From Arenicola marina (lineage: Eukaryota > Annelida > Polychaeta > Arenicolidae): 64,000 nucleotides of DNA. Made by a program: the position numbers and the translations under genes. The stretch spans positions 27,501 to 91,500 of the forward strand of contig OZ025257.1 of NCBI GenBank assembly GCA_964019135.1. Reading direction: 5' to 3'. Shown piece after piece: positions 21,841 through 33,086 of this stretch. Numbering within the stretch: position 1 is the stretch's first letter; each line of letters opens with the position of its first letter. Under the pieces are notes generated by a model. That model did not search any database, was not told where the DNA came from, and saw only the letters and a list, made by a program, of their open reading frames with translations.

Positions 21841-23404
21841 ATGTAAATATTATAAATAGTCCCCTCGTATAATAACAAAACATTCAGCAAAGTGGCAACA
21901 CTGAGGTTCGAGCATTATTTGTACATTCCTCTGTGTCAAAAGATTGATATTGAGCTTCAGTGCCTTCCATTGGAGGAGTGTTTCTCTATGACGTCATTTT
22001 CCCCCTCTTAAAATGCCGCAAGGAAGGAATGTAATTCTGCCCAAATAGTACACTACTATATCTGCAGTAAACTTGGAGATAGAAAAGGGGTCAAAGAGGA
22101 TCTTATCAGCTCAAGTTACTTTGGCGTGCCCCTGGCTGTTTAAGTGTCAAAGGTACAGTCCGATGGTGGGGCGGGGGGGGGGGGGGTTAGTGGGGGTATT
22201 ATACTATACATTGCCGCGTGCAGGGGGTAAAGACCCACCTTTTTCACCGCCAAAATAAACTCTGTCAGGGCGTTTTACGGCCAAATACATAAGGGGCAAC
22301 CCGCAATAGAACGCACATTTTCAGAGCCCCCCCCCCCCCCACCCCCTACCTCCCATATAGCAAGTTATCTTCTTCGCCACAAATGTCAGTTCCCTCAGGC
22401 ATCAAGAGGCATTCGCTGAACATCCCCACCAGATTCCTATAAGACTCCCTCCCCCTCCCACCCCCGCCCCCCCCCCCCCCCGCCTACCCCCCGGGAGGTA
22501 GAGTTACAAGCCCACGACCCCTGTTCCCCTCCCTCCCTCCCTGACTACATGAGAATAAGACTAATGTTCCTATGATGCCGCCTTTTCGATTCATAGTTTC
22601 GAAACCGCCCTAATGACCACGTACAATGTATTTGGCCGCCTTGTGGCCTTTGGTAAAGTATTTGATAACTTCATTTATACCATATTTACCAATAGTACAG
22701 GAAGAATTGCATATGCAATATTTTAATTGGGAAGAAGCCGTCGGAGTTCATTTTACGGGACCAACCCGTCGGCTGCCACTTGTAAGTTGCGGTGATGTCC
22801 CATGTAAGTCCGGATATTACACTCGGGGTATGCGCGTTTTGCCTTCGCTGTGGCGAGACTGGTCTGGTAGCTGGGCAGGGTGTTTGACAACGGTGGTGGC
22901 TGAGTGAAATGCTGCATTTGAACACATTTACGTAAGTATTAAATGTTGGGAGGTTCAGACTTTGATGTTCCAGTGCTTATAGATGATATGTCAGCTCTCT
23001 TTTGGCGTTGGTATGACACTTGTGAGTAGGGAAAGGCGGTTTTACCACAGCAGTGAAAGCATCTCGCGTGGTTGGGAGGATACCTCATGAATATTTATGA
23101 CCTGCTGTTGCGCACATGCTAGCGGGATGGCGCGGCGGGAAATATGTCTGCCAGTCTGGGGTCATACGGCGTCAGCATTGACCGGCCACCGGCCGCGCAG
23201 AGGATAGGAGGGCACTCTTGGCCAGTTTAACGGTAAATCCAGTGTCTTCCGAACATACACTCGATGCTTCGATACAGTTTCGATTAATTATAGCAAGTTT
23301 TCGGATTTAAGTTACCTCCACAATAATGAAGATTTATGCTGCTCGCTCATGGCTCTGACACAGGTAGATCTAGGCTAAGTACTTTACACGTGGCTATACT
23401 TAAG
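21841..23404. other. Non-coding with G/C homopolymers
   Basis: G or C runs lie near 22168-22186, 22327-22341 and 22460-22484. A GC-rich patch around 23125-23210 includes CCGGCCACCGGCCGCGC. No gene is recognised on either strand. Confidence 0.45.
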
Positions 23405-23540
23405 CCTGAAAGTTCAGACGTTACATTCTTGACACTTGTTCTTGTGACTGTACAGAACAAGTGTCAAGACTGTCACGTCTGAACTTTCAGGCTAAAGTCA
23501 CATGAACAAGTGTCAAGACTGTCACGTCTGAACTTTCAGG
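23405..23540. repeat. Inverted repeat with a tandemly duplicated right arm
   Basis: Left arm 23405-23441 (CCTGAAAGTTCAGACG...) is the near-exact complement of 23455-23491, and the right arm is repeated directly at 23504-23540. Each arm is 37 bp. Two alternative hairpins are therefore possible. Confidence 0.9.
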
Positions 23541-23563
23541 TTAGGCTATGAATTACTAGGCTT

Positions 23564-23650
23564 AGCCTTAGGCCTGAGGGACCCAGGAGTCACAAGCTGG
23601 TGACTTCTGGGTCCCTGGCCTTGGGGCTATACTAGCCTAGAAGTATAGCC
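23564..23650. repeat. Two further hairpins
   Basis: AGGGACCCAGGAGTCAC pairs with GTGACTTCTGGGTCCCT across a 6-nt loop (arms about 23577-23593 and 23600-23616). Next, GGCTATACT pairs with AGTATAGCC (about 23625-23650). Both are near-perfect. Confidence 0.85.
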
Positions 23651-23694
23651 TCCATACTCAGTGATAAGCTTAGCCTAGATATGGCTCCTATTCC

Positions 23695-24110
23695 ACATGT
23701 CGATTTAAAGAAATGCATATCACATGTCAATTTTAAGAAGTCCATATGGCATGTCGATTTTAAAAAGTCCATATAAGTTAGCAGGTCTATTTTTAAAATT
23801 CCTTATCACGTCAATTTTAGAAAGACCAGACTTAAAGCCTGATATGCTGTATAAGTGGAGGAAGAGGAGGGAGGCATTTTCAAGAGATTTGGGTTTTGAT
23901 GTTCAATGTAACTGGTAGATATATAACTTTTGCAAGTTTTGGCCTTAAAATGGGGGCACCGGGTCAGCCCCCCTTGATTCACCTCTAAAGAGGGTCTATA
24001 TGTTGCTTGTCAATTTTCAACCGAGGTCCATGTACTAAGTCTTGTCACATGTCAATTCTAAGGCATCCACCTTGTTACGTTGTCTATTTTAAAAATAAAT
24101 GTGTCATTCT
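23695..24110. repeat. Degenerate 30-35 bp repeat
   Basis: CACATGTCAATTTTAAGAA followed by GTCCATAT recurs with variation at about 23695, 23723, 23752 and 23810, and weaker copies lie at 24016 and 24046. The spacing varies, so the array is old. Confidence 0.6.
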
Positions 24111-26881
24111 GTCTAAATGTAGAAAACAATTCTTTAGATGACATATTTAGTTGCCACTCACAGAGTCAGTGACTTTACTATATTTATACGATTGATAGGG
24201 TCATATAGCTAGCCATATGCATGTTGTATGCATGTATACATTGGGCTGTGCAGCCATGTGCAATCTTGTTGCTTAGGAGTAATTCTATTATTACATATGC
24301 AGCAGGTGCATTAATTTTTTCAAGTCCCTACCTATGCCCCACATTATTCTACATTTCCAAGAGGCTAAGGTGTCCTTTTCAATTTTATGTTCCATGTATA
24401 ACCATAGATGATCAATCTGGCATCGGCAGGGGGGGGGGGGGGGCGGCGGCTATATTGTTCAGGCTGTTTAAGAATAGCCCCCCTCACTGGACACTGGTGT
24501 CAGGGCTGTTGTTTTCCTTTCACCTCTCATTCTCATATATGAGTCAGAAAGTTAATTTTAATTTCCATGCACAAAAAGGTTGCATGTAAAAAAAACCTTG
24601 ATTATGCAATTTCATGACTAATGACTGATATTTGGGCCTGTTATATGACTGGTACATATATTGCAAAGTCTACAATTGTTACACAGTTTAGTTACACCTC
24701 ATTGGCTGTGAGCAAACAAGACCTTGTGTCATGTGAAGATGGGGGTGTAATAGTGTGTGTGTCAGTTATTCAAAGCTTTTGTTTAAATATGATGTCAGTG
24801 GAGCTCTCTTTAGAAGTAAGTGAATCACTAACAAATGCCTCCAAGATGCAAGCTAAAGGGGGGGGGGGGGGTGGTGAAGGAGGGAGAGAGGGAGTCTTGT
24901 TCCCAGATGACAAAGAATAAATTTTCTTATTCCCATATCATGATGAATTAAAAAGGATAATTCCCAGTATACATGTGACATAAGGGTGAATATATGATAA
25001 TATGGATAGGTGCTACTTAAAAAATGTGAGCATATATTTATTAATTCACATATTTCAAGGGGATATAGATTAATATTTCAAATTAATGTTGGTTCGGCTT
25101 GCCATGAAGCATATATTTGGCAGGATGAAGTATACCATGCACGTGTTTGTGACATGATTCGGTTGCTTAGGAACTCCCATTGTGACATCATGTTTATAAC
25201 ATTTTGATGTCACAACTACTCAATATGCTCTGCTTGGAGCTTGGCAACAGACATTTAGCGCATCGCTTATGTAATTTAACTTTATTTATATATTCATTGT
25301 TAAGATTAAATAATGTATTTGTTAATTTTGTGGGGCAGCTGATTTAATTATTAAAGACATGACATAATATGCTCCGACCTCTCTTTGCTTCAATATATTT
25401 ATGTACAGCTGATATTTATCTGAAATCTAAAACGTCTCATGGGGGCTGTTACGTGAAATGAAAGTCCTAAGCCTATGCTTGAAATGGACTTTGAATATGC
25501 ATGCATGTTACCTTAAGAGCTCGCTTGCGCTCACTAGAAATTAGCACTTTCCGAAACGGTAGTTATTTAATATTACAATTCCTAGTGCACAATTAATGAG
25601 AATGCTTGATTACACCGGTCCGATATTACCCCATTCACAGTTCACGAAGAATTATGTGCCTCATTCTCAGTTCACAGTGACATGAAAACACCGTCTCCAA
25701 GGAATAGAAGTAACCCCTGGACCCCCACCACATTTATGCACAGCATGACGATGCTATTTAAACTAGAGATAATCAGCATTCCATAATATTTGGCTGTATT
25801 GCTGTAGTAACTAAAGACAAATTCAGACAATATTTCAGATGCTGATGCTGTCAGGAACACATAGCCTAGGGTTCTAAGCCAGGTGAGCAGGGAGCCAGAC
25901 AGGTTTAAGTTTGACTGCTTCAATACATGGTTTATACTTGGCATATGTTTTCACGCTTGGATAACAAGTTCTATAATGCAAGAACCATAGGACATTCTGG
26001 TTATAAATCCCATTTTAATATAACATTAAAACTGACTTCCATAAAAGAAAGGTTAGAGCACAGGGGGGGGGGGGGGGGGGATAGGAGGGCTCCACATTAA
26101 TACAGTGGTGTGCTGTCCATGCCATAAAGGCCAAATAGAGAAACATAAAAAACATACAAAAGTGACACTGACAGTCAGAGCTAAATATATGGATTAAGGT
26201 TGATTATTTGATCAATTTCAGTATGTAATAGGATATTTAGTCAAGATCTGCAATTTGGAGAAAAGTTTGTGCTTGAGCTTTATATACTGGTTTTTATTCA
26301 CAGAATGAAAGAGCCACTGAGTGCAGGTAAACTGGTATTCATTTTGATATAACATATCATTATGACGGAAATGTTCGATTTCCGGAATCTATCAGTTTGT
26401 CTGTGTGTGTGTGTATCTGTTCGCGCTCTACAGGTCGCAAATCGCAACAGATGGTTCTGTAACTTTACCCACCGATAGGTATCCGACATGGCTCGGTCAA
26501 GTTCGTTAGCATTTTTTGTTTGTTCCTCAACCATTGGGACATAGGGCAAATAATTGAAATACAGGTCACTGTACAGACAGTTTTGGAGCTAGTGCTTTGG
26601 AAAATGCACATATGGTCCTCTGGCGTTTCTCACCCTGTGCCAATTCGCATAAAAATAGATTAAAAAGTTTGGTCGCTAAAAAATATTTTAACTTGAAAAA
26701 AACACTTAAACATGGGACTCTATGAGGCTACATATTTGAGCAATAAGCTCTACTCATGGTGAGCAATAAGCCGTGTCGCCTTTCAGGGTGGAGTATCGCT
26801 CAACGCTGTGTGTGCGCGTGAGCATTGACGGGGAGGGTAGAGAGCAGTGGCGTTGGGTTCTGTCCATCTCTGCGCGTCTCC
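24111..26881. other. Non-coding, no gene recognised
   Basis: AT-rich DNA with G runs at 24429-24443, about 24858-24870 and 26063-26080 and a short (GT)n near 26401-26413. A 90-codon hydrophobic minus-strand ORF at 25672-25944 has no family I recognise. Confidence 0.45.
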
Positions 26882-27000
26882 AGGATATGAGAGGTCAGTC
26901 TGGATCTGAGAGGTCAAATCTGGATCTGAATGGTCAGATATGGATCTAATGGGTCAATCTGGATATTAGGATCCAAATTTAGATATGAGGGGTCAATACC
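26882..27000. repeat. Degenerate 20-bp tandem repeat
   Basis: About six units of GGATCTGAGAGGTCAATCT with substitutions and small indels. Confidence 0.75.
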
Positions 27001-28083
27001 GGCTGCGTGTGTATGTGTGTCTTTGTAAGTCGCCGAATATACCATTTCCGTCATCATGCTGTGGGTGATGGTGTCTAGTTGGACTATCATTTGATGTATT
27101 TGAAGGATTTGGCCAGCATGTAATATTCCAAATGCATGTTCCAATGCAATGCAAACTCTTGTAATATATATAAATTATATGTTTTGCGCTTCTCATGATT
27201 CATATACAGCACAGGTTGATTCAGCATAGAGTTCAAGCTTAGAACCCTCTCATGCAGGTCCACCCCTAAGCAGCGCTGAAGACTTGCCTGGCTTCTTGCT
27301 GGATTTGTTTCTTTATAGGGAAGTGTGCACAGCAACTCTATTATACATGACCAACATGGTAGTCTATGGGTCCCAAGTCTACCACCAGCAGAGGGACATA
27401 TGTTACAACTGCAGCCCTTAATTCACAAGCTGAATAGGTCATACAAGTAATGTACAGACTCTACAGATACTACACGCCCACAAGTGCATGTGGCAGAAGG
27501 TGCAGGCACTGTATATAAGCTGGCAGACAGAGTTGAGTCCATAAACTGGTAATTAAGTTGCTTAGAAAAGGAAGACTTGAGCACTGTTTGAAAAGTAAAT
27601 ATAGAGTTAATTTTCATTTTTAAATTAACTAGAAAAAAGTTGAAAAATAGCTTTCTTTTTCGTAGGGATAGGCATTGTTTTTAAGAAGTCATTGACGCAT
27701 CGCGTGGTCAGTGAAGACGTTGCATTAGAAAGGGGTTTGTGTGTGGGGGGGGGGGGGGTGGTGAGTGGGAGTCATTATTGGCAGGGTGCCCAATTTTGAC
27801 TTGACTCGTAGAGTGGCAGGGCATGGTTTTGAAAGCGACAGTCGGCGGTGTAACTTACTACAGCTGATGTCTTAGACTAAACGGGCCACACCGAAATTTG
27901 ATACCATGTAGGCGCGACGAGACAGTGGTTCCACAAGCGAGGGGGGGGGGGGGGGGGTCCCGAGAGACTAGGTTGGACTTGGTCCATATATAATTCATAT
28001 ATAAGTCGCACCTGTGCATATGTCGCACCCCTCGGCCGCGTGGAACATATGTGCGACTTATACACCGGAAATTACCTCCACAC
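27001..28083. other. Non-coding, no gene recognised
   Basis: G runs at about 27746-27758 and at 27941-27957. Short ORFs only. Confidence 0.45.
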
Positions 28084-28268
28084 CCACGCCCCTGTGTCTT
28101 GTCCACACTCATGTCTACAGCCATGTCCCTTTGCCATGTCCGCACCCATGTCCCTGTGCCATGTCCGCACCCATGTCTACACCCATGTCCCTTTGCCATG
28201 TCCGCACCCATGTCCCTGTGCCATGTCCGCACCCATGTCCACACCCATGTCCCTGTGCCATGTCCATA
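28084..28268. repeat. Nested minisatellite: 62-bp units built of 12- and 13-bp subunits
   Basis: ATGTCCGCACCC (12 bp) and ATGTCCCTGTGCC (13 bp) alternate. Higher-order units start at 28111, 28173 and 28235 (62 bp apart). The unit length is not a multiple of three, so several frames on both strands are open; none is supported as a gene. Confidence 0.9.
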
Positions 28269-29025
28269 TACGGTGGGAAAGATGATGGATTTGCAGCTTT
28301 GTTTTGGTTTAAGTTGTAGGATTTATAACGCGACATTTGCCCTTATGACTGAATAAGCCTATATGTGACCGACAGACTTTACCGCAGTCGTCTCATGGGT
28401 GACCTGTCGATAGGTCCTCGTTTGTGCTCGCTCGTGGGCGCCTTGATTGGCGATTCAAGTCTAGTTTGTCAAACCAGAGGCCGTCCTCGTGGGCCATTCC
28501 CTCACTCACGACTCGTGTCCATATGGCTGGGGGTAGGGGGGGGAGACAATGTGGGGTAGTGCAATGAGGGGAGGATAATATCGGGCGGGGAGGGGGAGCG
28601 TAAGAAAGAACGGGGGGGGGAGAATACGCTTTAACATCAGTAGGTTTTGCTTGTGGTGGGGGGGGTGTATTTTAAGTTGAGGGATAGAGGAGATAGATGT
28701 GGGGAATATGGGGGGGGGGGGGAACGGTGTGGCGAGGGAAGTGAAGGGGCGGGGGATGTCCATAGTGGAGGGAGGAGGGGGGTGCCCTTCACGCGCCAGG
28801 TGGCGATGGGAGACCGGCGCGCATGCGCCCACAAAAACGTTACCCCCAAGAACGTTAGCCCCATGAAAAAATTACATCAAAAGTGGGCAGCTTCTACTCC
28901 TCTGACCAGATATCAGCTAGTAATAAATGCAATTTGGCAGAGAGACCCATGGCGAATAAATATTCAAAGTGAAGTAGTGAATTAGTGCGAAAAATGTCCA
29001 ATAAGAGCGCGCTTTATAAGGAATT
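28269..29025. other. Non-coding, G-rich on the plus strand at 28525-28780
   Basis: Multiple G runs, including one near 28707-28721. No gene is recognised. Confidence 0.45.
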
Positions 29026-29125
29026 TATATTCTGACAACTTATTGCTTTTATCTTTTCACCATTCTTCACTTTTATGGTTTTAAGACATTTTTCTTTATC
29101 ATAATACTTTATATACTCAGGGTTT
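29026..29125 (+). mobile_element. LINE 3' UTR fragment
   Basis: TTATATTCTGACAA...CCATTCTTCACTTTTATGG...CTCAGGGTTT matches 13403-13500 of the full-length LINE. It is truncated at both ends. Confidence 0.8.
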
Positions 29126-29128
29126 ACC

Positions 29129-29520
29129 TTTTACCATAGACAGCAATATTGCTGCGACCGAACGCGCGACTACCAGCATTTTCCAGGGCAGTTAAACCGA
29201 CTGATGTATCCAGGTCAGGGCTCTCGTTATATGTTCCCAGTATGTGATAACAACAGGCTAAATACATAAGTTATATCGGGTGTATAAAGCAGTAATATTG
29301 TTATCATTGGTACACTATACGTACTTACATCTAAGTACCATTATAAACATGCCTCTTGGTATAGGCAGAAACCGTTGTATATGAGTACAACCATTGTTGA
29401 CACGTAGCCACGTAGACCTACACCGATATATACTCGCGCATATATATGCACAGTAATGGACACATATTCAAATTATTAAGGGACCCACATGTGAGTATAT
29501 ATGTTTTACCATAGACAGCA
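29129..29520. repeat. 358-bp segment bracketed by 17-bp direct repeats
   Basis: TTTTACCATAGACAGCA occurs at 29129-29145 and exactly again at 29504-29520. This looks like a target-site duplication around an unidentified insertion, 29146-29503, but the segment has no poly(A) tail or ORF. A simple duplication is an alternative. Confidence 0.6.
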
Positions 29521-29529
29521 GTTGGTACC

Positions 29530-30066
29530 AATAATGCGCGGTAGGCGGAGGGACGTTGTCATTCGAAGACTCCGAATTGGACATACGTACCTCACCCATT
29601 GCTACCTCCTCAAAGGAGAACCACCTCCCGAATAGGGTTCCCTGTCAGGGACCCCTGACTGTGGAACACATTCTGTTGAGATGCGTTGACTTCAAAGAAA
29701 CAAGGGATAATTATTACCAAACAACAAATTTAAGACAACTATTTAATACCGTACTATTTATCTGCAATAAATGTAGCCAAATATATGGGAAATCTAGTCA
29801 ACATATACTGGCAAACAGTACATTTATCTGTATTTATTAATCTCAAAAGTGGTTTTATACCTATTGGTCGTTTCCACATGGACTGCATTCATGCTTTTAT
29901 TCATATCTGCTTTACCTTTCATCATTTTTGCAATTGTTTTATGTTCAATATAACATGTATTAATTTTCAGGGTTTTAGTATTGACTGCCGAGTTATTTAA
30001 ATTTTGAATAACCAGTATGGCACGATATACCCATATAGGCTAAAAGTGCCGTTAAACCCCAATAAA
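29530..30066 (+). mobile_element. 5'-truncated LINE copy (end of ORF2 plus 3' UTR)
   Basis: The block from GCGCGGTAGGCGGAGGGACG matches the ORF2 end from about 12961 onward, including the region encoding PLTVEHILLRCVDF, followed by the 3' UTR ending in AAAGTGCCGTTAAACCCC. A stop disrupts the ORF2 remnant near 29633 and the frame differs from the parent. It is a dead copy. Confidence 0.88.
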
Positions 30067-30069
30067 AAT

Positions 30070-30630
30070 CCAATGAGTTGGGGTGTAAACAGCGGACGTG
30101 GCTTTGACTCTGTCCATTGTCTCCGACCTCGAACAAATAATGATGAATAAGATTATATTTTAGTAATGATTGGGGTGGATGCAGCGGAAATGTCTACATG
30201 ACGCTTTCCATTGTCTCCGACCGCGAAAAAAGAATGTCCAAACGAATAATACGTCATGTTCATGAAATTTATTTCATGATAAGGCCGGGGCATTCTCAAC
30301 ACGTATCGATGGATCCGGAGTCGGTCGTTTGGCCGTCGCACACGGATGGCCACCGGAACAGGGGGCGGCCGTCCCCCATACCCCAGAGTGGCGCATTGTA
30401 GTCTAAATGGCCACCATAGTCCGGTAAGGCGGGCGGAGGCAGCGTCTTTGACGATGAAGCGTCACAGGACCAGTCCGTCGAATAGGCTGAGCCCGCGATA
30501 GACCACTACAATCCCAGTCTGTCAGGTGGCCACTGTAGTCCGGGTCAGGCGTCTTCGGCGGGGATTCGAACACGTCGTCACAGGACGAGTCCGTGGATGG
30601 GACTGAGTCCTGCGACGTGGAACAAACGTC
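30070..30630 (-). pseudogene. Ser/Asp-rich module downstream of the 14-residue-repeat ORF
   Basis: On the minus strand this region reads as a degenerate module with segments FESPPKTP and DYSGHLTDWDCSGL, broken by stops. The DNA theme GTCAGGTGGCCACTGTAGTCC and TCACAGGACCAGTCCGT recurs about 110 bp apart here and again at 31200-31430. Function unknown. A separate TCTCCGACC duplication lies at about 30119 and 30214. Confidence 0.45.
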
Positions 30631-30981
30631 CTAGTCCATGAGGCGGTCCTGGCTCGGGGATGGCTCGGCCTCCGCCACAACGAAACAGTCGAAATGTGAT
30701 GATGATGATGCTGTCTCCGCCACAACGAAGCAGTCGGAATGTGATGATGACGCGATCTCCGCCACAATGAAGCAGTCGGAATGTGATGATGACGCGATCT
30801 CCGCCACAATGAAGACGTCGGAATGTGATGATGACGCGATCTCCGCCACAATGAAGCAGTCGGAATGTGATGATGACGCGGTAGATGAGATCACAACGGT
30901 CTCCAAGGCCACACAGCAATTCGATTCTCTCGCGTCCCGGTTCCGTGGACCGGCCGTCTTCTCAGAGATAACGTCAGACAT
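30631..30981 (-). CDS. TATA-driven ORF with 14-residue Ser/Asp repeats, unknown function
   Basis: A 116-residue ORF starting MSDVISEK. It contains five 14-residue repeats of the type SSSHSDCFIVAEIA, encoded by a 42-bp tandem repeat (about 30688-30880). The ATG lies about 50 nt downstream of a TATAAAA in a promoter block that is closely matched at 36775-36936, which is why I favour this frame over the two other open minus-strand frames. A related segment (GPRNRG...SDCFVASSHSDELQ) occurs at 31483-31600 fused to an R2-like RT fragment. It may be a leader or N-terminal region of the R2-like family. A chance ORF over a minisatellite is the main alternative. Confidence 0.4.
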   Translation of the reverse strand: MSDVISEKTAGPRNRDARESNCCVALETVVISSTASSSHSDCFIVAEIASSSHSDVFIVAEIASSSHSDCFIVAEIASSSHSDCFVVAETASSSSHFDCFVVAEAEPSPSQDRLMD

Positions 30982-31021
30982 GAGGACGTTTCAAGTTTCA
31001 ATTTGCCGCCCAGGCTAGCCT

Positions 31022-31150
31022 CGCCCTTTTATACGCCACAGGCACGCAGGCCTAGCCACATGAGTTGGCCAATGAGAGCGCGCCAGATTTGAAGTCAAAT
31101 GGCGGGCCGGCGAAAGCGTCGGCGCGTCACCATGGCACCATGGCAACGGC
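31022..31150 (-). promoter_or_regulatory. TATA-box promoter of the R2-like family
   Basis: TATAAAA (minus strand, 31027-31033) lies in GGCGTATAAAAGGGCGAGGC. Upstream are a CTCATTGGCCAA block (inverted CCAAT) at about 31065-31077 and CGTTGCCATGG at about 31139-31149. The same elements, order and spacing occur on the plus strand at 36775-36900. Confidence 0.6.
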
Positions 31151-31199
31151 GTACGGTCGTCCCCCATCCCCTATAGCGCTGCGGTATAGTCCAGACTTT

Positions 31200-31430
31200 T
31201 GCCCTGTACGGCGGGCGTCTTCGGCGCTGACGCGTCACAGGACCAGACGGTGGCGACCACTGAGCCCTGTGACAAACCGCTACAATGCCACTCAGTCAGG
31301 TGGCCGCTGTATTAATGGTCCGGGCTGGCGGGCCCACGCGGCGTCGTCTGAGGTGACTCAAAAACGTATTCAACCGACCAGTCCGTTGAAACGACCGAGC
31401 CGCGCGACGTCCTTCTCTCGTCCCACAACG
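31200..31430 (-). pseudogene. Second copy of the Ser/Asp-rich module
   Basis: The minus strand again shows VFESPQTTP and YSGHLTEWHCSGLS, with an in-frame stop, matching the module at 30420-30630. It lies upstream of the promoter at 31022-31150, so the module belongs to a preceding copy of the same unit. Confidence 0.4.
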
Positions 31431-31482
31431 TGAGGGGGCGGCTACCATCCTGGTCATCCGGGAAGGCGGGTGCAAGCGCCGT

Positions 31483-31845
31483 TCACAGGGTCTGCAATTC
31501 GTCCGAATGGGAGGACGCCACAAAGCAGTCGGAATCGATGTCTGTGGCCGTGACACACACCACATAGCAGTCAGAATTTATGGGTCTGCCCCGGTTCCGT
31601 GGACCGGGACTTACCGAGATGTCCATGCTTAGGGACTTGTCAGGTCCGGGTGCGGTCTTAGTTTTCATGAGCTTGCATTGCTCATCAAGCTTATGCGGCC
31701 TGATGGCGTAGGTCTGTCCAGGTGCCTTGCCAACTTCAGTGACGGGTGCGGGGTCGGGACGGCGTGGCATGTCTAACCTGTGCCTGAACACCTCGTCCAC
31801 TCTCTCTATGTCTTGATGTCTACGCCCTGTTGCACAACTTAATGG
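31483..31845 (-). pseudogene. R2-like retroelement fragment: N-terminal RT region fused to a SSHSD segment
   Basis: About 31600-31830 encodes MPRRPDPAP...LMKTKTAPGPDKSLSM, matching 37600-37800 and the larger copy at 35250-35480 (APGPDKSMTM). APGPD is the start of the reverse transcriptase fingers in R2-group elements. Past 31600 the frame runs into GPRNRG...SHSDELQTL, related to the ORF at 30631-30981. The junction suggests a deletion or rearrangement. The 5' side runs straight into the 17-bp minisatellite. Confidence 0.7.
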
Positions 31846-31849
31846 GTCC

Positions 31850-33046
31850 CCGTGGTCTGGCTCTCCGTCGGTCTGGCTCTCCGTCGGCCCGCCTCTCCCG
31901 TCGGCCCGGCTCTCCCGTCGGCCCGCCTCTCCCGTCGGCCCGCCTCTCCCGTCGGCCCGCCTCTCCCGTCGGCCCGGCTCTCCCGTCGGCCCGGCTCTCC
32001 CGTCGGCCCGGCTCTCCCGTCGGCCCGCCTCTCCCGTCGGCCCGGCTCTCCCGTCGGCCCGGCTCTCCCGTCGGCCCGGCTCTCCCGTCGGCCCGGCTCT
32101 CCCGTCGGCCCGGCTCTCCCGTCGGCCCGGCTCTCCCGTCGGCCCGGCTCTCCCGTCGGCCCGGCTCTCCCGTCGGCCCGGCTCTCCCGTCGGACCGGCT
32201 CTCCCGTCGGCCCGCCTCTCCCGTCGGCCCGGCTCTCCCGTCGGCCCGGCTCTCCCGTCGGCCCGGCTCTCCCGTCGGCCCGGCTCTCCCGTCGGACCGG
32301 CTCTCCCGTCGGACCGGCTCTCCCGTCGCCCGGCTCTCCCGTCGGCCCGGCTCTCCCGTCGGCCCGGCTCACCGTCGGCCCGGCTCTCCCGTCGGACCGG
32401 CTTTCCCGTCGGACCGGCTCTCCCGTCGGCCCGGCTCTCCCGTCGGCCCGGCTCTCCCGTCGGCCCGGCTCTCCCGTCGGCCCGGCTCTCCCGTCGGCCC
32501 GCCTCTCCCGTCGGCCCGGCTCTCCCGTCGGCCCGGCTCTCCCGTCGGCCCGGCTCTCCCGTCGGCCCGGCTCTCCCGTCGGCCCGCCTCTGCCGTCGGC
32601 CCGGCTCTCCCGTCGGCCCGGCTCTCCCGTCGGCCCGGCTCTCCCGTCGGCCCGGCTCTCCCGTCGGCCCGGCTCTCCCGTCGCCCGGCTCTCCCGTCGG
32701 CCCGGCTCTCCCGTCGGCCCGGCTCTCCCGTCGGCCCGGCTCACCGTCGGCCCGGCTCTCCCGTCGGACCGGCTCTCCCGTCGGACCGGCTCTCCCGTCG
32801 GCCCGCCTCTGCCGTCGGCCCGGCTCTCCCGTCGGCCCGGCTCTCCCGTCGGCCCGCCTCTCCCGTCGGCCCGGCTCTCCCGTCGGACCGGCTCTCCCGT
32901 CGGCCCGGCTCTCCCGTCGGCCCGGCTCTCCCGTCGGCCCGGCTCTCTCGTCGGCCCGGCTCTCCCGTCGGCCCGGCTCACCGTCGGCCCGGCTCTCCCG
33001 TCGGCCCGGCTCTCCGCCGGCCCGGCTGTCTGTGTTTTACAGCCGG
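31850..33046. repeat. 17-bp minisatellite, about 70 copies
   Basis: The unit is CTCTCCCGTCGGCCCGG, with variants (CCGC, ACCG, one missing base). Flanks on both sides match the R2-like coding copy at 37880-38005 (TTGCNCAANTNATTGGGT on the left, GTGGCGGTAAGGCCC-like on the right), so the array expanded inside that coding region. Because 17 is not a multiple of three and the unit lacks stops, frames of more than 400 codons are open on both strands; they are artefacts. Confidence 0.95.
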
Positions 33047-33086
33047 ACGCAGATACGCAATGGCGGTAAGGCCCAGAAAGACCCTT

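Noticed and set aside
25672..25944. A 90-codon hydrophobic minus-strand ORF considered as a membrane-protein exon
   Set aside because: No family recognised and no flanking splice signals; AT-rich DNA yields hydrophobic frames by chance.
28014..28356. Several 80-128 codon ORFs rich in His, Pro and Cys
   Set aside because: All overlap one 62-bp minisatellite in different frames on both strands.
29146..29503. The bracketed segment as a SINE
   Set aside because: No pol III boxes, no tail and no tRNA or 5S similarity; left as unidentified.
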